Source: CAVVPY01 sp963750295 | GTDB taxonomy: Bacteria > Actinomycetota > Actinomycetes > Mycobacteriales > Jatrophihabitantaceae | Assembly: GCA_963750295.1 (NCBI GenBank) | Contig: CAVVPY010000005.1 | Coordinates: 248,001 to 312,000, forward strand | Reading direction: 5' to 3' | DNA length: 64,000 nucleotides | Part shown: positions 18,369 through 26,282 of the stretch, piece by piece | Numbering within the stretch: position 1 is the stretch's first letter | Layout: every line of letters begins with the position of its first letter | Notes under the pieces: model-generated | Database searches by the model: none | Told to the model about the DNA's origin: nothing | What the model saw: the letters and a program-made list of their open reading frames with translations, nothing else | Made by a program: the position numbers and the translations under genes

Positions 18369-19246
18369 TCGGCGTGAGGTTCGTGCTGACCTATCTTCGC
18401 CAGATGGCTGCCGCACTGCGGATGCTCGTAGCGCTCACTGTCCTGCTCGGAATCGTCTATCCGCTGACGATCACGCTCATCGCCCGACTGCCCGGCCTGG
18501 ACCACCGGGCCGACGGCTCGATGCTGACGGTGGACGGCCGTGTCGTCGGATCGGCTCTGCTCGGTCAACGCTTCACCGACGACGCCGGACGACCGCTGCT
18601 GCAGTACTTCCAGGGCCGGCCATCGACGGGCGGCTATGACCCGACCGCGTCCGGCGCGAGCAACCTCGGTCCTGAGTCGGTCGTGGACGCGCCCGGTGGA
18701 CCCAGCCTGCTCACCGAGGTGTGTGCGCGCTCGGCCAGGATCGGCCGGATCTACGGCGTCGACGGGTCTCGTCCGTTCTGCACGGCCAGCGGGGCCGGTG
18801 CCGTGCTGGCGGTGTTCCACACCGGGCCCGGCTACGCCGGCGCGGTGACCCGCGCGATCAGCGTGAACCAGATGTGCCCGGCGACGCCGTTCCTCGCTGG
18901 CTACGAGGGGGTGGCGGTCGGGTGCGCACGTGCGGGCGTCGACTACTCGCGGGGGCAGATCGTGCCCATCCGCGGCGACGCGCCGGCCCGTCCCGCCGTT
19001 CCGGCCGATGCCGTCACGGCCTCGGGCTCGGGGCTCGACCCGGACATCAGCCCGGCCTACGCCCGGTTGCAGGAGGCGGTCGTGGCGCGCGTCCGGGGCA
19101 TTGCCGTCGCGGAGGTCGCGTCGCTCGTGACACGGTACGAGACTGGGCGCGGGCTCGGCTTCCTCGGCGAACCCCGCGTCAACGTCATCGAGCTCAACGC
19201 CGCGCTCGACCGGGACTACCCGGCGCCGGTTAGTCTCCGTCCGTGA
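18365..19246 (+). CDS. kdpC: KdpC, K+-transporting ATPase chaperone subunit
   Basis: 293 residues, longer than the E. coli protein (190). One N-terminal membrane helix (LRMLVALTVLLGIVYPLTIT) is followed by the family blocks ALLGQRF, YFQGRPSTGGYDPTASGASNLGP and the C-terminal GRGLGFLGEPRVNVIELNAAL. The additional length is a central insertion with several Cys residues (about residues 118-200) that standard KdpC lacks; such insertions are known in some actinobacteria. GTG 18365 overlaps kdpB; GTG 18374 is an alternative start. Its stop overlaps the thioesterase start. Confidence 0.92.
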   Translation: MIGVRFVLTYLRQMAAALRMLVALTVLLGIVYPLTITLIARLPGLDHRADGSMLTVDGRVVGSALLGQRFTDDAGRPLLQYFQGRPSTGGYDPTASGASNLGPESVVDAPGGPSLLTEVCARSARIGRIYGVDGSRPFCTASGAGAVLAVFHTGPGYAGAVTRAISVNQMCPATPFLAGYEGVAVGCARAGVDYSRGQIVPIRGDAPARPAVPADAVTASGSGLDPDISPAYARLQEAVVARVRGIAVAEVASLVTRYETGRGLGFLGEPRVNVIELNAALDRDYPAPVSLRP

Positions 19247-19701
19247 CCCAGACCCCGACGCCGCTCGAGGCGATGAACGGTGCACTCGAGCAGCTCATCC
19301 CGCGCGCTCACCAGATGGGCGTCCACTTCGTCGAGCTGCGCCCCGGCTACGTCCGGGCCGAGTTGCCGTTCGAGGGAAACGGCAACCACTTCGGCACGAT
19401 CTACGCGGGGGTCATCTTCACCCTGGCCGAGGTGCTCGGCGGGGCGCTGCACTTCGCCAGTTTCGACATCACCACGCACTACCCGCTGGTGCGCAGCGTG
19501 ACCATCGACTTCCTGGCGCCGGGCAAGGGGCCGCTCACCGCCTCGGCCAGCCTGTCCGACGCCGAGCTCGCGCGGGTGCGCAGCGAATCGGCGGACGGTA
19601 CGAAGGCCGGGTTCCTGCTCGAGGCCGAGGTCCTGGGCGAGGACGGCACGGTGGTCGCGCGTACCCGCGGCGACTACCAGATCCGTCCGTACGGCAGCTG
19701 A
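19243..19701 (+). CDS. Hotdog-fold thioesterase-like protein (DUF4442/PaaI type)
   Basis: 152 residues with GTG start overlapping the kdpC stop. A hotdog-fold pattern is visible: HFVELRPGYVRAELPFEGNG, then GTIYAGVIFTLAEVLGGALH and strands with VTIDFLAPGKGPL. These proteins hydrolyse acyl-CoA or act as binding proteins. Its coupling to kdpC is probably opportunistic, since no functional link is known. Substrate unknown. Confidence 0.75.
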   Translation: MTQTPTPLEAMNGALEQLIPRAHQMGVHFVELRPGYVRAELPFEGNGNHFGTIYAGVIFTLAEVLGGALHFASFDITTHYPLVRSVTIDFLAPGKGPLTASASLSDAELARVRSESADGTKAGFLLEAEVLGEDGTVVARTRGDYQIRPYGS

Positions 19702-19721
19702 GCCGACCGCCGCGGCCCCCT

Positions 19722-19798
19722 CCGCTCGAGTGACGGATCCCCAAGGTCAGAGACGGGAAATTCGCCGTCTCTGATCTTCACGAGTCGTCACTCGACGG
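19722..19798. repeat. Palindromic dispersed repeat, copy A; also likely bidirectional terminator
   Basis: Nested inverted repeats: outer arms CGAGTGACG (19727-19735) and CGTCACTCG (19786-19794), inner stem TCAGAGACGG (19747-19756) and CCGTCTCTGA (19765-19774) with an 8-base loop. It sits between the convergent thioesterase and prenyltransferase genes, where it could terminate both. A second copy with the same layout is at 44604-44680, 25 kb away. Confidence 0.8.
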
Positions 19799-19810
19799 GA
19801 ACCCGGCGCG

Positions 19811-20866
19811 TCAGCCGAGGCGCAGGGCCGGCCAGATCGCTCCCGCGCCCGCGCCGAGGATGAACAGCCAGCCGAAGGCACGGTTGTGGACGAGGCACAC
19901 CCGGTGGTACCAGAGCGGCCAGCCGACGTAACCGGACGGGGGCTCGTCCGGGGCCGGGTGCGACATCACCCGCAGCGCCCGCAGCGCGCGCGGAGCGGCG
20001 ACGAGCACGACCGCGACCAGCGGGCTCAGCGCACCGACGCCCACCGCCACCGCGGTCAGCAGGTACATCAGGACGAGGACGGCGCGGTTCAGCAGCCGGG
20101 CACCGTTCTCGCCGAGCAGCACCGGCAGCGTGTGCTGCTGCTGCGAGATGTCGAAGCCGCGCTGGTCGATGTGCTTGCCGATCAGGATCGACGCCACGCC
20201 CAGCCCGTACGGGACGGAGGCGAGGAACGCGTCGCCGGACCAGTGCCCGGTGATCACGTAGTAGCCGCCGCCGATCATCAGCGGCCCCCAGACGACGAAC
20301 GCCGCGACCTCGCCCAGCCCCAGTTCCTTCAGCGCGCGCGGCGCGGCGTCGTAGGCGTAGAGCAGCACCGCCCCGACCAGCACCAGCCACACCGCGTCCA
20401 GGCCGCGCAGCGCGACGAAGTAGGCGCCGATCGCGACGGCGACGGCCAGCAGTACGGCCAGGCCGGTGGCCAGCAAGCGCATCGTGAACGCCCCGCTCGC
20501 CACCGGGTGCAGCGTGTAGCGGCGGCGCGGCGAGTCGTCGGTGTCGTGCCCGCGGCGGTAGCCGAAGTAGTCGTTGGACAGGTTGCTGATCGCGTGCAGG
20601 ACGAGGTAGCCGACCAGCACCAGCACGAACGGGACGAGCTCGAAGCGTCGGTCGGTGGCGGCCAGCAGACCGGCGATCGCGGCCGACTGGGCCGAGATCA
20701 CCAGGATCACGCTGCGCGCGGCGTACAGGAACCGGGCGACCGGGTCGAGCCCGGACAGGTCGTTCGCCGTAGCCGGGTAGAAGCCGGTGAACGCCCCGAC
20801 CCAGGCCATCGGCCCGCGTTCCGGTTTCTTACCAAGTGAGGGGGTTGCGGGGGATGTGGCGGCCAT
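19811..20866 (-). CDS. UbiA-family prenyltransferase, MenA-like
   Basis: ATG 20866 with GGTGGGGAC upstream gives 351 residues and eight to nine membrane helices. The first Asp-rich motif appears as NLSNDYFGYRRGHD, and the second region as DQRGFDISQQQHTLPVLLG. Such enzymes attach a polyprenyl chain to an aromatic ring using Mg2+ and prenyl diphosphate. The layout resembles 1,4-dihydroxy-2-naphthoate polyprenyltransferase (menaquinone pathway), but no other men gene is in the window, so a related prenylation is possible. Confidence 0.8.
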   Translation of the reverse strand: MAATSPATPSLGKKPERGPMAWVGAFTGFYPATANDLSGLDPVARFLYAARSVILVISAQSAAIAGLLAATDRRFELVPFVLVLVGYLVLHAISNLSNDYFGYRRGHDTDDSPRRRYTLHPVASGAFTMRLLATGLAVLLAVAVAIGAYFVALRGLDAVWLVLVGAVLLYAYDAAPRALKELGLGEVAAFVVWGPLMIGGGYYVITGHWSGDAFLASVPYGLGVASILIGKHIDQRGFDISQQQHTLPVLLGENGARLLNRAVLVLMYLLTAVAVGVGALSPLVAVVLVAAPRALRALRVMSHPAPDEPPSGYVGWPLWYHRVCLVHNRAFGWLFILGAGAGAIWPALRLG

Positions 20867-20918
20867 GTCCCCACCGTACGACTGCCGCGCTGTCGGACCG
20901 ACACCCGAGGATGAAGCT

Positions 20919-22082
20919 GTGACGGACAGGACGCTCACCGAGCTCAGCTGGCCGGCGGTGTGCGCGCGGCGGATGGCCCGGCACGGGCTGCTGCAACCGG
21001 TCACCGACCCTGCAGCGGCGGTGGCCGCGATGTGCGGAGCGCACGCCCAGATCCCGTCTGCTGCCGAGCTGTCGGTCGCGCTGCGCCTCGACGGCGCAAC
21101 CCGTACCGACGTGCGCCGCGCGCTCGGGGACGAGGCGACCCTGGTGCGCACGTTCGGTCCGCGCGGGACGGTGCACCTTCTCGCGGCCGCCGACCTGCCG
21201 ATGTGGACGGGTGCGCTGGCCGCGGTGCCCACCGGGACGAGCATGCCGGCGGGAGTCCGCCTCGACGCCGGACAGATCGACGCCGTCGTCGCCGCCGTCG
21301 ACGCCGCACTGGCCGAGGCCGACCTGACCCTGGACGAGCTGGACCAGGCCGTCTGGCGGGCCTGCGGGGCGTGGGCCGGCGAGCTGACCATGCCCGCCTT
21401 CAACGGCTGGTGGCCGCGCTGGCGGCAGGCGATCGCGGCCGCCGCGCACCGGGGTGCGCTGTGCTTCGGCCCCAACCGGGGTCGCACCGTCACCTACTCC
21501 GCGCCGCGCCGGCGGATCCCGGGCTTTCGTCCCGACCCCGCCGAGACCGCGGTTCCGGCACTGCTGCGGCGCTACCTGCACGCGTACGGCCCGGCGACGC
21601 CGGCGCAGCTGGCCCGGTGGCTGGCCGTCCCACCCGCGTGGGCCTCGGCCGCGCTGGCCGACCAGGACACCGAGACGGTCGAGCTGGCCGGCACCGAGTC
21701 GTTCGTGAACCCGGGCGACGCCGAGCCGGGCGAGGATGCGGTCACCGGTGTCCACCTGCTGCCGTACTTCGACGCCTACGTGGTCGGCGCGCAGCCGCGC
21801 GAACTGCTCTTCCCGCCCCGCGCCGCGCAGCGGGCCCTCGCCGGCGGCACCGCCACCGGGCAGGCCGGCAACTTCCCCGTCCTGCTCGTGGACGGCGCGG
21901 TTGCCGGTGTCTGGCACCAGCGTCGCTCGGGGCGGCGGGTCGCGATCACGGTCGAGCCGTTGCGGCGCCTCGGTGCGGCCACGCGCAGGGCGCTGGACGA
22001 CGCGGTCGAGCAGGTCGGGATGATTCTCGAAGGACGCCCCGAACTCACCATCGCCTCGGTGACCGTCGGCCCGCACGCCTAG
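20919..22082 (+). CDS. Winged-helix DNA-binding protein (AlkZ-like, HTH_42 family)
   Basis: GTG 20919 with CGAGGA upstream gives 387 residues. The N-terminal helical region (LSWPAVCARRMARHGL) and the block FGPRGTVHLLAAADLPMWT are typical of the winged-helix family that includes the DNA glycosylase AlkZ. The motif DAYVVGAQPRELLFPP lies in the second half. AlkZ unhooks bulky adducts and cross-links. Most actinobacterial paralogues are uncharacterised, and no biosynthetic cluster for a DNA-damaging compound is next to it, so a repair role is only possible. Confidence 0.78.
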   Translation: MTDRTLTELSWPAVCARRMARHGLLQPVTDPAAAVAAMCGAHAQIPSAAELSVALRLDGATRTDVRRALGDEATLVRTFGPRGTVHLLAAADLPMWTGALAAVPTGTSMPAGVRLDAGQIDAVVAAVDAALAEADLTLDELDQAVWRACGAWAGELTMPAFNGWWPRWRQAIAAAAHRGALCFGPNRGRTVTYSAPRRRIPGFRPDPAETAVPALLRRYLHAYGPATPAQLARWLAVPPAWASAALADQDTETVELAGTESFVNPGDAEPGEDAVTGVHLLPYFDAYVVGAQPRELLFPPRAAQRALAGGTATGQAGNFPVLLVDGAVAGVWHQRRSGRRVAITVEPLRRLGAATRRALDDAVEQVGMILEGRPELTIASVTVGPHA

Positions 22083-22095
22083 GAAGGTCCCGCCC

Positions 22096-22570
22096 GTGGC
22101 CAGAGAGCACCGCTACCAGTGCACCGTCCAGTGGACGGGCAACCGCGGCGAGGGGACGGCGAGCTACCGCTCCTACGACCGCGACCACGAGGTACGCGCC
22201 GAACACGTGCCCACCATCGCCGGCTCCGCCGACGCGAACTTCCGCGGCAACCCGTCGCGCTGGAATCCCGAGCAGCTGCTGCTCGCGTCCACCTCGCAGT
22301 GCCACATGCTGTCCTACCTGCATGTTGCCGCGGTCAACGGAGTGGTGGTCACCGCGTACGTGGACCACCCGACCGCCACGATGACCGAGGACGCGGACCA
22401 CCGGTGGCCGGTTCACCGAGATCACCCTGCACCCGGTCGTCACCGTGGCCGAGCAGTCGATGGTCGAGGACGCCGAGCGGCTGCACGAGGACGCGAACCG
22501 CACCTGCTTCGTCGCGAACTCGCTCGGCCTGCCGGTCGGGCACGACGTGCGCACGATCGTCCAAGGTTGA
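22096..22570 (+). pseudogene. OsmC-family protein gene with a single-base frameshift
   Basis: GTG 22096 follows a good AGGAAGG site. Residues up to about 102 are clearly OsmC-like, including the first active-site Cys in LLLASTSQCHMLSYLH. Continuity is then lost, but the rest of the family sequence, GGRFTEITLHPVVTVAEQ and the second Cys in NRTCFVANSLG, resumes in another frame and ends at TGA 22570. Removing one base near 22402 (in GACCACCGGTGG) restores a protein of about 157 residues. OsmC proteins reduce organic hydroperoxides through the two Cys residues, so the frameshift separates both halves of the active site. It may be a sequencing error. Confidence 0.8.
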
Positions 22571-22612
22571 CGCGGGTGCGAGCTTGTCCGAACCCAATGG
22601 CACGCTCACGAC

Positions 22613-23302
22613 ATGACTGCTGAGAACGCGACGCTGACTCGAGGCGCGGCCTCTGCCGCCGTCGAGGGGATCGGCTGGCGCTACCTGCTCGGCACGCTGT
22701 GCAGTGCGGTGCCGGTGACCTCGCTGCACCAGGCGCTCGGCGCCGCCGCCGTCGCCGTGACGGCAGCGGGGCCGGGGGCCGACCGTCACCTGCGCCTCGA
22801 CGTCCGGCCGGACCGGCTCGAACTGTCGGTGCAGGACCGCGCCGCGGCCGCGGTCACCGAGGCCGACGTCGAGATGGCGCGGCGGATCAGCGACCACGTC
22901 GCCGAACTCGGGCTCGAGACCCGCTCGCGTGTCGGCGCCCGGCCGGTGCAGATGCTCGAGATCGCGGTCGACGCGATGGACATCGCTGCGATCCGCCCGT
23001 TCTGGCGCGCCGTCCTCGGTTACGTGGACGAGCCCGGACACGACGAAGCGCCGGACGCGATCGTCGACGTCACCGGGCAGTTGCCCGCGGTGTGGTTCCA
23101 GCAGATGGATCAGCCCCGGCCGCAGCGCAACCGGATCCACTTCGACATCACCGTCGCCCACGACGAGGCAGACGCGCGGGTACGGGCAGCGGTGGACGCG
23201 GGCGGGACGCTCGTCAGCGACGCGGCGGCGAACTCGTTCTGGATCCTGGCCGATGCCGAGGGCAACGAGGTGTGCGTGTGCACCTGGCAGGACCGCGACT
23301 GA
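22613..23302 (+). CDS. Pterin-4a-carbinolamine-dehydratase-like / VOC domain fusion
   Basis: 229 residues starting at ATG 22613. Residues about 15-105 resemble the 4a-hydroxytetrahydrobiopterin dehydratase fold (GWRYLLGTL, DVRPDRLELSV, ARRISDHVAELGL), and residues 115-229 form a VOC/glyoxalase domain (LEIAVDAMDIAAIRPFWRAV, RIHFDITVAHDEA, ILADAEGNEVCVCTW). Each domain is known separately. Fusions of this type occur in actinobacteria but have no assigned reaction. No aromatic amino acid hydroxylase gene is nearby, so a recycling role for pterin is unsupported. Confidence 0.78.
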   Translation: MTAENATLTRGAASAAVEGIGWRYLLGTLCSAVPVTSLHQALGAAAVAVTAAGPGADRHLRLDVRPDRLELSVQDRAAAAVTEADVEMARRISDHVAELGLETRSRVGARPVQMLEIAVDAMDIAAIRPFWRAVLGYVDEPGHDEAPDAIVDVTGQLPAVWFQQMDQPRPQRNRIHFDITVAHDEADARVRAAVDAGGTLVSDAAANSFWILADAEGNEVCVCTWQDRD

Positions 23303-23404
23303 GCCGCTGACCGCCCTGAGCAGCTGACCGCCCTCAGCAGCTGACCGCGCCGGCCGCTGACCGCCCCGGCCGCTGACAGTTGCCCGGGCACGCGCCCGGC
23401 GGTG
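23303..23404. repeat. Degenerate short tandem repeat between convergent genes
   Basis: From about 23304 to 23378 the sequence holds five near copies of GCTGACCGCC at irregular spacing, directly after the stop of the VOC fusion gene and before the acyltransferase stop. No good hairpin terminator stands out, though GGGCACGCGCCCGG could fold. I see no gene here. Confidence 0.6.
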
Positions 23405-25477
23405 TCACTCGAGCGCGCGGATCGCGGCCTCGAGTTGGGGCGCGAGCCGGCGGCTCTCGTCGATCGAGATGTGGTCGCCGTCGCGGTAGATCCACCGGCT
23501 GCCGTCATTCGTGGCGCACTCGCCGTCCGGGCAGACGTCGCTGCGCAGGTCGAGCAGCGTGACGCCGGCCGCGGTCGCCGCGTCCCGTTCGGCTTTCAGC
23601 GCACGCGCCTGCCGTTCGTCCTCGGCCGACAGCGAGACCGACGTCCCGCACTTCGCGACCGAGCGCACCATGGTCGCGAAGGCGCACGTCGACGGATCCC
23701 AGCGGGGCCGGGCGTCCGCGTCCTCGCCGCCGGGATGCGGCAACACGGCCAACTGCACCACCGAGTGCCCGGTGGCGGCCACGGCTTTCAGGGAGCGGGT
23801 CAGCCCGTCGGTCCAGAGTCGCGCCTTGGCATCGGTGTGGTCCGTCGTGCTACCCGTGGCCGGATCGATCATCGAGACCGTGCCGATGTCGATGTAGTCG
23901 TTCACCGACGCGACGAAGACTGCACCGCCGCGATGGTCGGTGAGCCACTTGAGGACGCGGCCGTTGTAGCGCTGGCACTCGTCGGTGTCGTATCCGGGCA
24001 GCGGCACGATCACGTCCACCACGGCACACCGTGCCTTCCACAGCAGCACGACCGGACGGTGCAGCGCGGCACCGGCGGCGACCAGTCCATCGGCGTACAT
24101 GCCGGCGTTCGAGTCCCCGAGCAGGTAGATCGGCTCGCCGGGTTCGTCCGCGCCCGCGGTGCACGAGGTGATGTCGTCGTCGCGGATCGCCCTGTTGACC
24201 GCGCAACCGTGCACGGTCCCGGGCGGCAGCGTGAGCACCTGCTCACGCATCGTGGTGATGTCGCCGTTGAACCAGTCGCGTTCGGCAGCCAGGCGAAGGC
24301 CGCCGAGCAGCGTCGCCGGCACGAGCACACACACTGCCGCGAGGACAGCGACGGAGCGCACCTGCGCGCCGCCGTGGGCGTGGCGGCTCGCGTCCCGGCG
24401 CGGGTACCGGAACCGCTGCTCGACGTAGCGATACGAACCGGTGGCGACCGCGAGAGCGAGCAGTGCCGCGGCGATCGCGGCAACCCGGTTCCCGGGCCAG
24501 TACAGGGCCGCGAAGACGATCAAGGGCCAGTGCCACAGATACCAGCTGTAGGACCGGTCACCGATCCACCGCAACGGCTCGACGGACAACACGGTGTGGA
24601 CGGCTCCCGGCAACTGCCCGGCCGCCACGAGCAGGGCGGCGCCGAGGACCGGCACGACCAGTTCGGCACTGGCCCACTTGTCCGCGCCGTCGAGCAGCAC
24701 CGCGGACGCGACGATCAACCCGCCGCCGAGGGCGCCCGCGACACCAGCCGCGCGCTGCGGCAACCGGCTGTCCTGGGCATGCCAGAGTGCGACGAGCGCA
24801 CCGACGCCGAATTCCCACACCCGCGTCACCGGCGCGTAGAACGCCGCCTGCGCGTCGTTGGACAGCAGCGGAAGCTCGACGACGCCGGCGGACAGCACCA
24901 CGAACAGTCCCAACGACGCCGCGGACACCCCGGCCACCCAGCCGATGGCGCCGAGCAACGGACGGCGGTAGGCGAGGGCGAAGGCACCGGCGAGCAACAG
25001 CGGGAAGCCGAGGTAGAACTGTTCCTCCACCGACAACGACCACGTGTGCAGCAGGGCATTCGCGTCCGAGGGCTGCGCGTAGTAGCCGCCCTTCACCGTG
25101 TACAGCGCAAGGTTCGCGACGAAGCCGCTCGCATAGAGGCCGACCCTGCCGGTCGTGCGCTGCCCGGTGAACGGTGACTGCAACAGCAGCGACAGCAGCG
25201 CCGTCGCCACCAGGACGACGGCCAGCGCGGGCAGCAGACGGCGGATCCGGCGCAGGTAGAACCGGCCGAACTCGAGATGCCCCCACCGATCGCTCTCGCG
25301 GACCAGCAGCCCGGTGATCACGTAGCCGGAAATCACGAAGAACACGTCGACGCCGACGAAGCCGCCGCGCAGGCCGACGTCGACGTGGTAGCCGACGACG
25401 AGCAGGATCGCGAGTCCCCGCAAGCCCTGGATGTGATCGAGACGCCGGGGCATCGGCGCGAGCGCGAGGTCGGTCAC
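23405..25477 (-). CDS. Membrane acyltransferase (OafA/YrhL type) with C-terminal SGNH domain
   Basis: 690 residues from GTG 25477. The N-terminal acyltransferase-3 domain has HIQGLRGLAILLVVGYHVDV (conserved His) and about ten helices with GGFVGVDVFFVISGYVI. The C-terminal 230 residues form an SGNH/GDSL-type domain with LLGDSNAGMYADGL (Ser nucleophile) and DGDHISIDESRRL (Asp-His pair). Such two-domain proteins O-acetylate cell-surface polysaccharides or glycolipids, with the SGNH part acting outside the membrane. The acceptor cannot be predicted, since no neighbouring polysaccharide genes are present. Confidence 0.9.
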   Translation of the reverse strand: MTDLALAPMPRRLDHIQGLRGLAILLVVGYHVDVGLRGGFVGVDVFFVISGYVITGLLVRESDRWGHLEFGRFYLRRIRRLLPALAVVLVATALLSLLLQSPFTGQRTTGRVGLYASGFVANLALYTVKGGYYAQPSDANALLHTWSLSVEEQFYLGFPLLLAGAFALAYRRPLLGAIGWVAGVSAASLGLFVVLSAGVVELPLLSNDAQAAFYAPVTRVWEFGVGALVALWHAQDSRLPQRAAGVAGALGGGLIVASAVLLDGADKWASAELVVPVLGAALLVAAGQLPGAVHTVLSVEPLRWIGDRSYSWYLWHWPLIVFAALYWPGNRVAAIAAALLALAVATGSYRYVEQRFRYPRRDASRHAHGGAQVRSVAVLAAVCVLVPATLLGGLRLAAERDWFNGDITTMREQVLTLPPGTVHGCAVNRAIRDDDITSCTAGADEPGEPIYLLGDSNAGMYADGLVAAGAALHRPVVLLWKARCAVVDVIVPLPGYDTDECQRYNGRVLKWLTDHRGGAVFVASVNDYIDIGTVSMIDPATGSTTDHTDAKARLWTDGLTRSLKAVAATGHSVVQLAVLPHPGGEDADARPRWDPSTCAFATMVRSVAKCGTSVSLSAEDERQARALKAERDAATAAGVTLLDLRSDVCPDGECATNDGSRWIYRDGDHISIDESRRLAPQLEAAIRALE

Positions 25478-25556
25478 CGCCGAAGATTACAAGCGAGAAG
25501 GTCGGGGGCGGGCGGTCGACGCTCGCGTTCCGCCGGATTCCAGTCGGCTCGCCGGG

Positions 25557-26006
25557 TCAGCCGGGGTGCGAAGGCCCCGGGCCGACGCCGGTGCGGACGA
25601 CGACGACCGGGCACGGACCGTGGCGCACGCAGTACTCGGCGACCGAGCCGAGCAGCATGCCGGGGAAGGCGGCCCGGCCGCGCGCGCCGACCACCAGCAG
25701 GCTGGCACCGGCGGCCTGGGTGAGCAGCGCCGGCCCGGCCGGGCCTTCGACGACGTGCTCGCTGAACTGCACGCTCGGGTACTCGGGCCGCACGTCCGCG
25801 AGCACCTCCTGCAGCGTGCGCGCCGTGTCGGTCGCGAGATCCACGCCGGGCGGGATCCGGGTGACGTAGTTCGGCCAGCGCCAACTCGCGACCGCGCGGA
25901 CGTGCGAGCCGGTCAGGGCAGCCTGGGCGGCGGCCCAGCGCACGGCGTCGCGGCTGCCGTCCGAGCCGTCCACGCCGACGACGATCAACGGGGCCGGATC
26001 GGTCAT
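25557..26006 (-). CDS. Universal stress protein (UspA family)
   Basis: ATG 26006 overlaps the preceding gene's stop (ATGA), giving 149 residues; longer starts are in another gene. The ATP-binding loop of the family appears as GARGRAAFPGMLLGSVAEYC, and the N-terminus VVGVDGSDGSRDAVRWA is typical. UspA proteins help cells survive stress and some bind ATP. It is the third gene of a unit with a Na+/solute symporter and a small membrane protein, an arrangement suggesting a role tied to that transporter (inference). Confidence 0.87.
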   Translation of the reverse strand: MTDPAPLIVVGVDGSDGSRDAVRWAAAQAALTGSHVRAVASWRWPNYVTRIPPGVDLATDTARTLQEVLADVRPEYPSVQFSEHVVEGPAGPALLTQAAGASLLVVGARGRAAFPGMLLGSVAEYCVRHGPCPVVVVRTGVGPGPSHPG

Positions 26007-26272
26007 GGCGTGTCCTCCGGCTCGTGGCGCAACGGATTGAGCTTGAGCCACACCAGGAACACCGCTCCGACGACGAGCATGCCGAGGCCCAGCCACAGGT
26101 TGATGTTGATGCCGCTCGCCTTGGCGCGATCAGCCGCGGAGGTGAAGAACCCCGCCACCGTCAGCATCACCCCGTAGACGAGGAACAGCCCGCCGATGAG
26201 CAGCCGGATGTCGAAGAGTTTGGCCGCGGCCGAGGTCGTGGAGTCGTCGTCCTGTTTCGCGTTCTCGGGCAT
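26003..26272 (-). CDS. Small membrane protein linked to symporter operon
   Basis: 89 residues with two helices: IGGLFLVYGVMLTVAGFFT and WLGLGMLVVGAVFLVWL. The N-terminus is acidic and Ser/Thr-rich. It starts 10 bp after the symporter gene stops and overlaps the USP gene. Similar small genes are often found beside sodium/solute symporters in actinobacteria, which suggests an accessory subunit, but no function is known to me. Confidence 0.7.
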   Translation of the reverse strand: MPENAKQDDDSTTSAAAKLFDIRLLIGGLFLVYGVMLTVAGFFTSAADRAKASGININLWLGLGMLVVGAVFLVWLKLNPLRHEPEDTP

Positions 26273-26282
26273 CAGATCCTCC

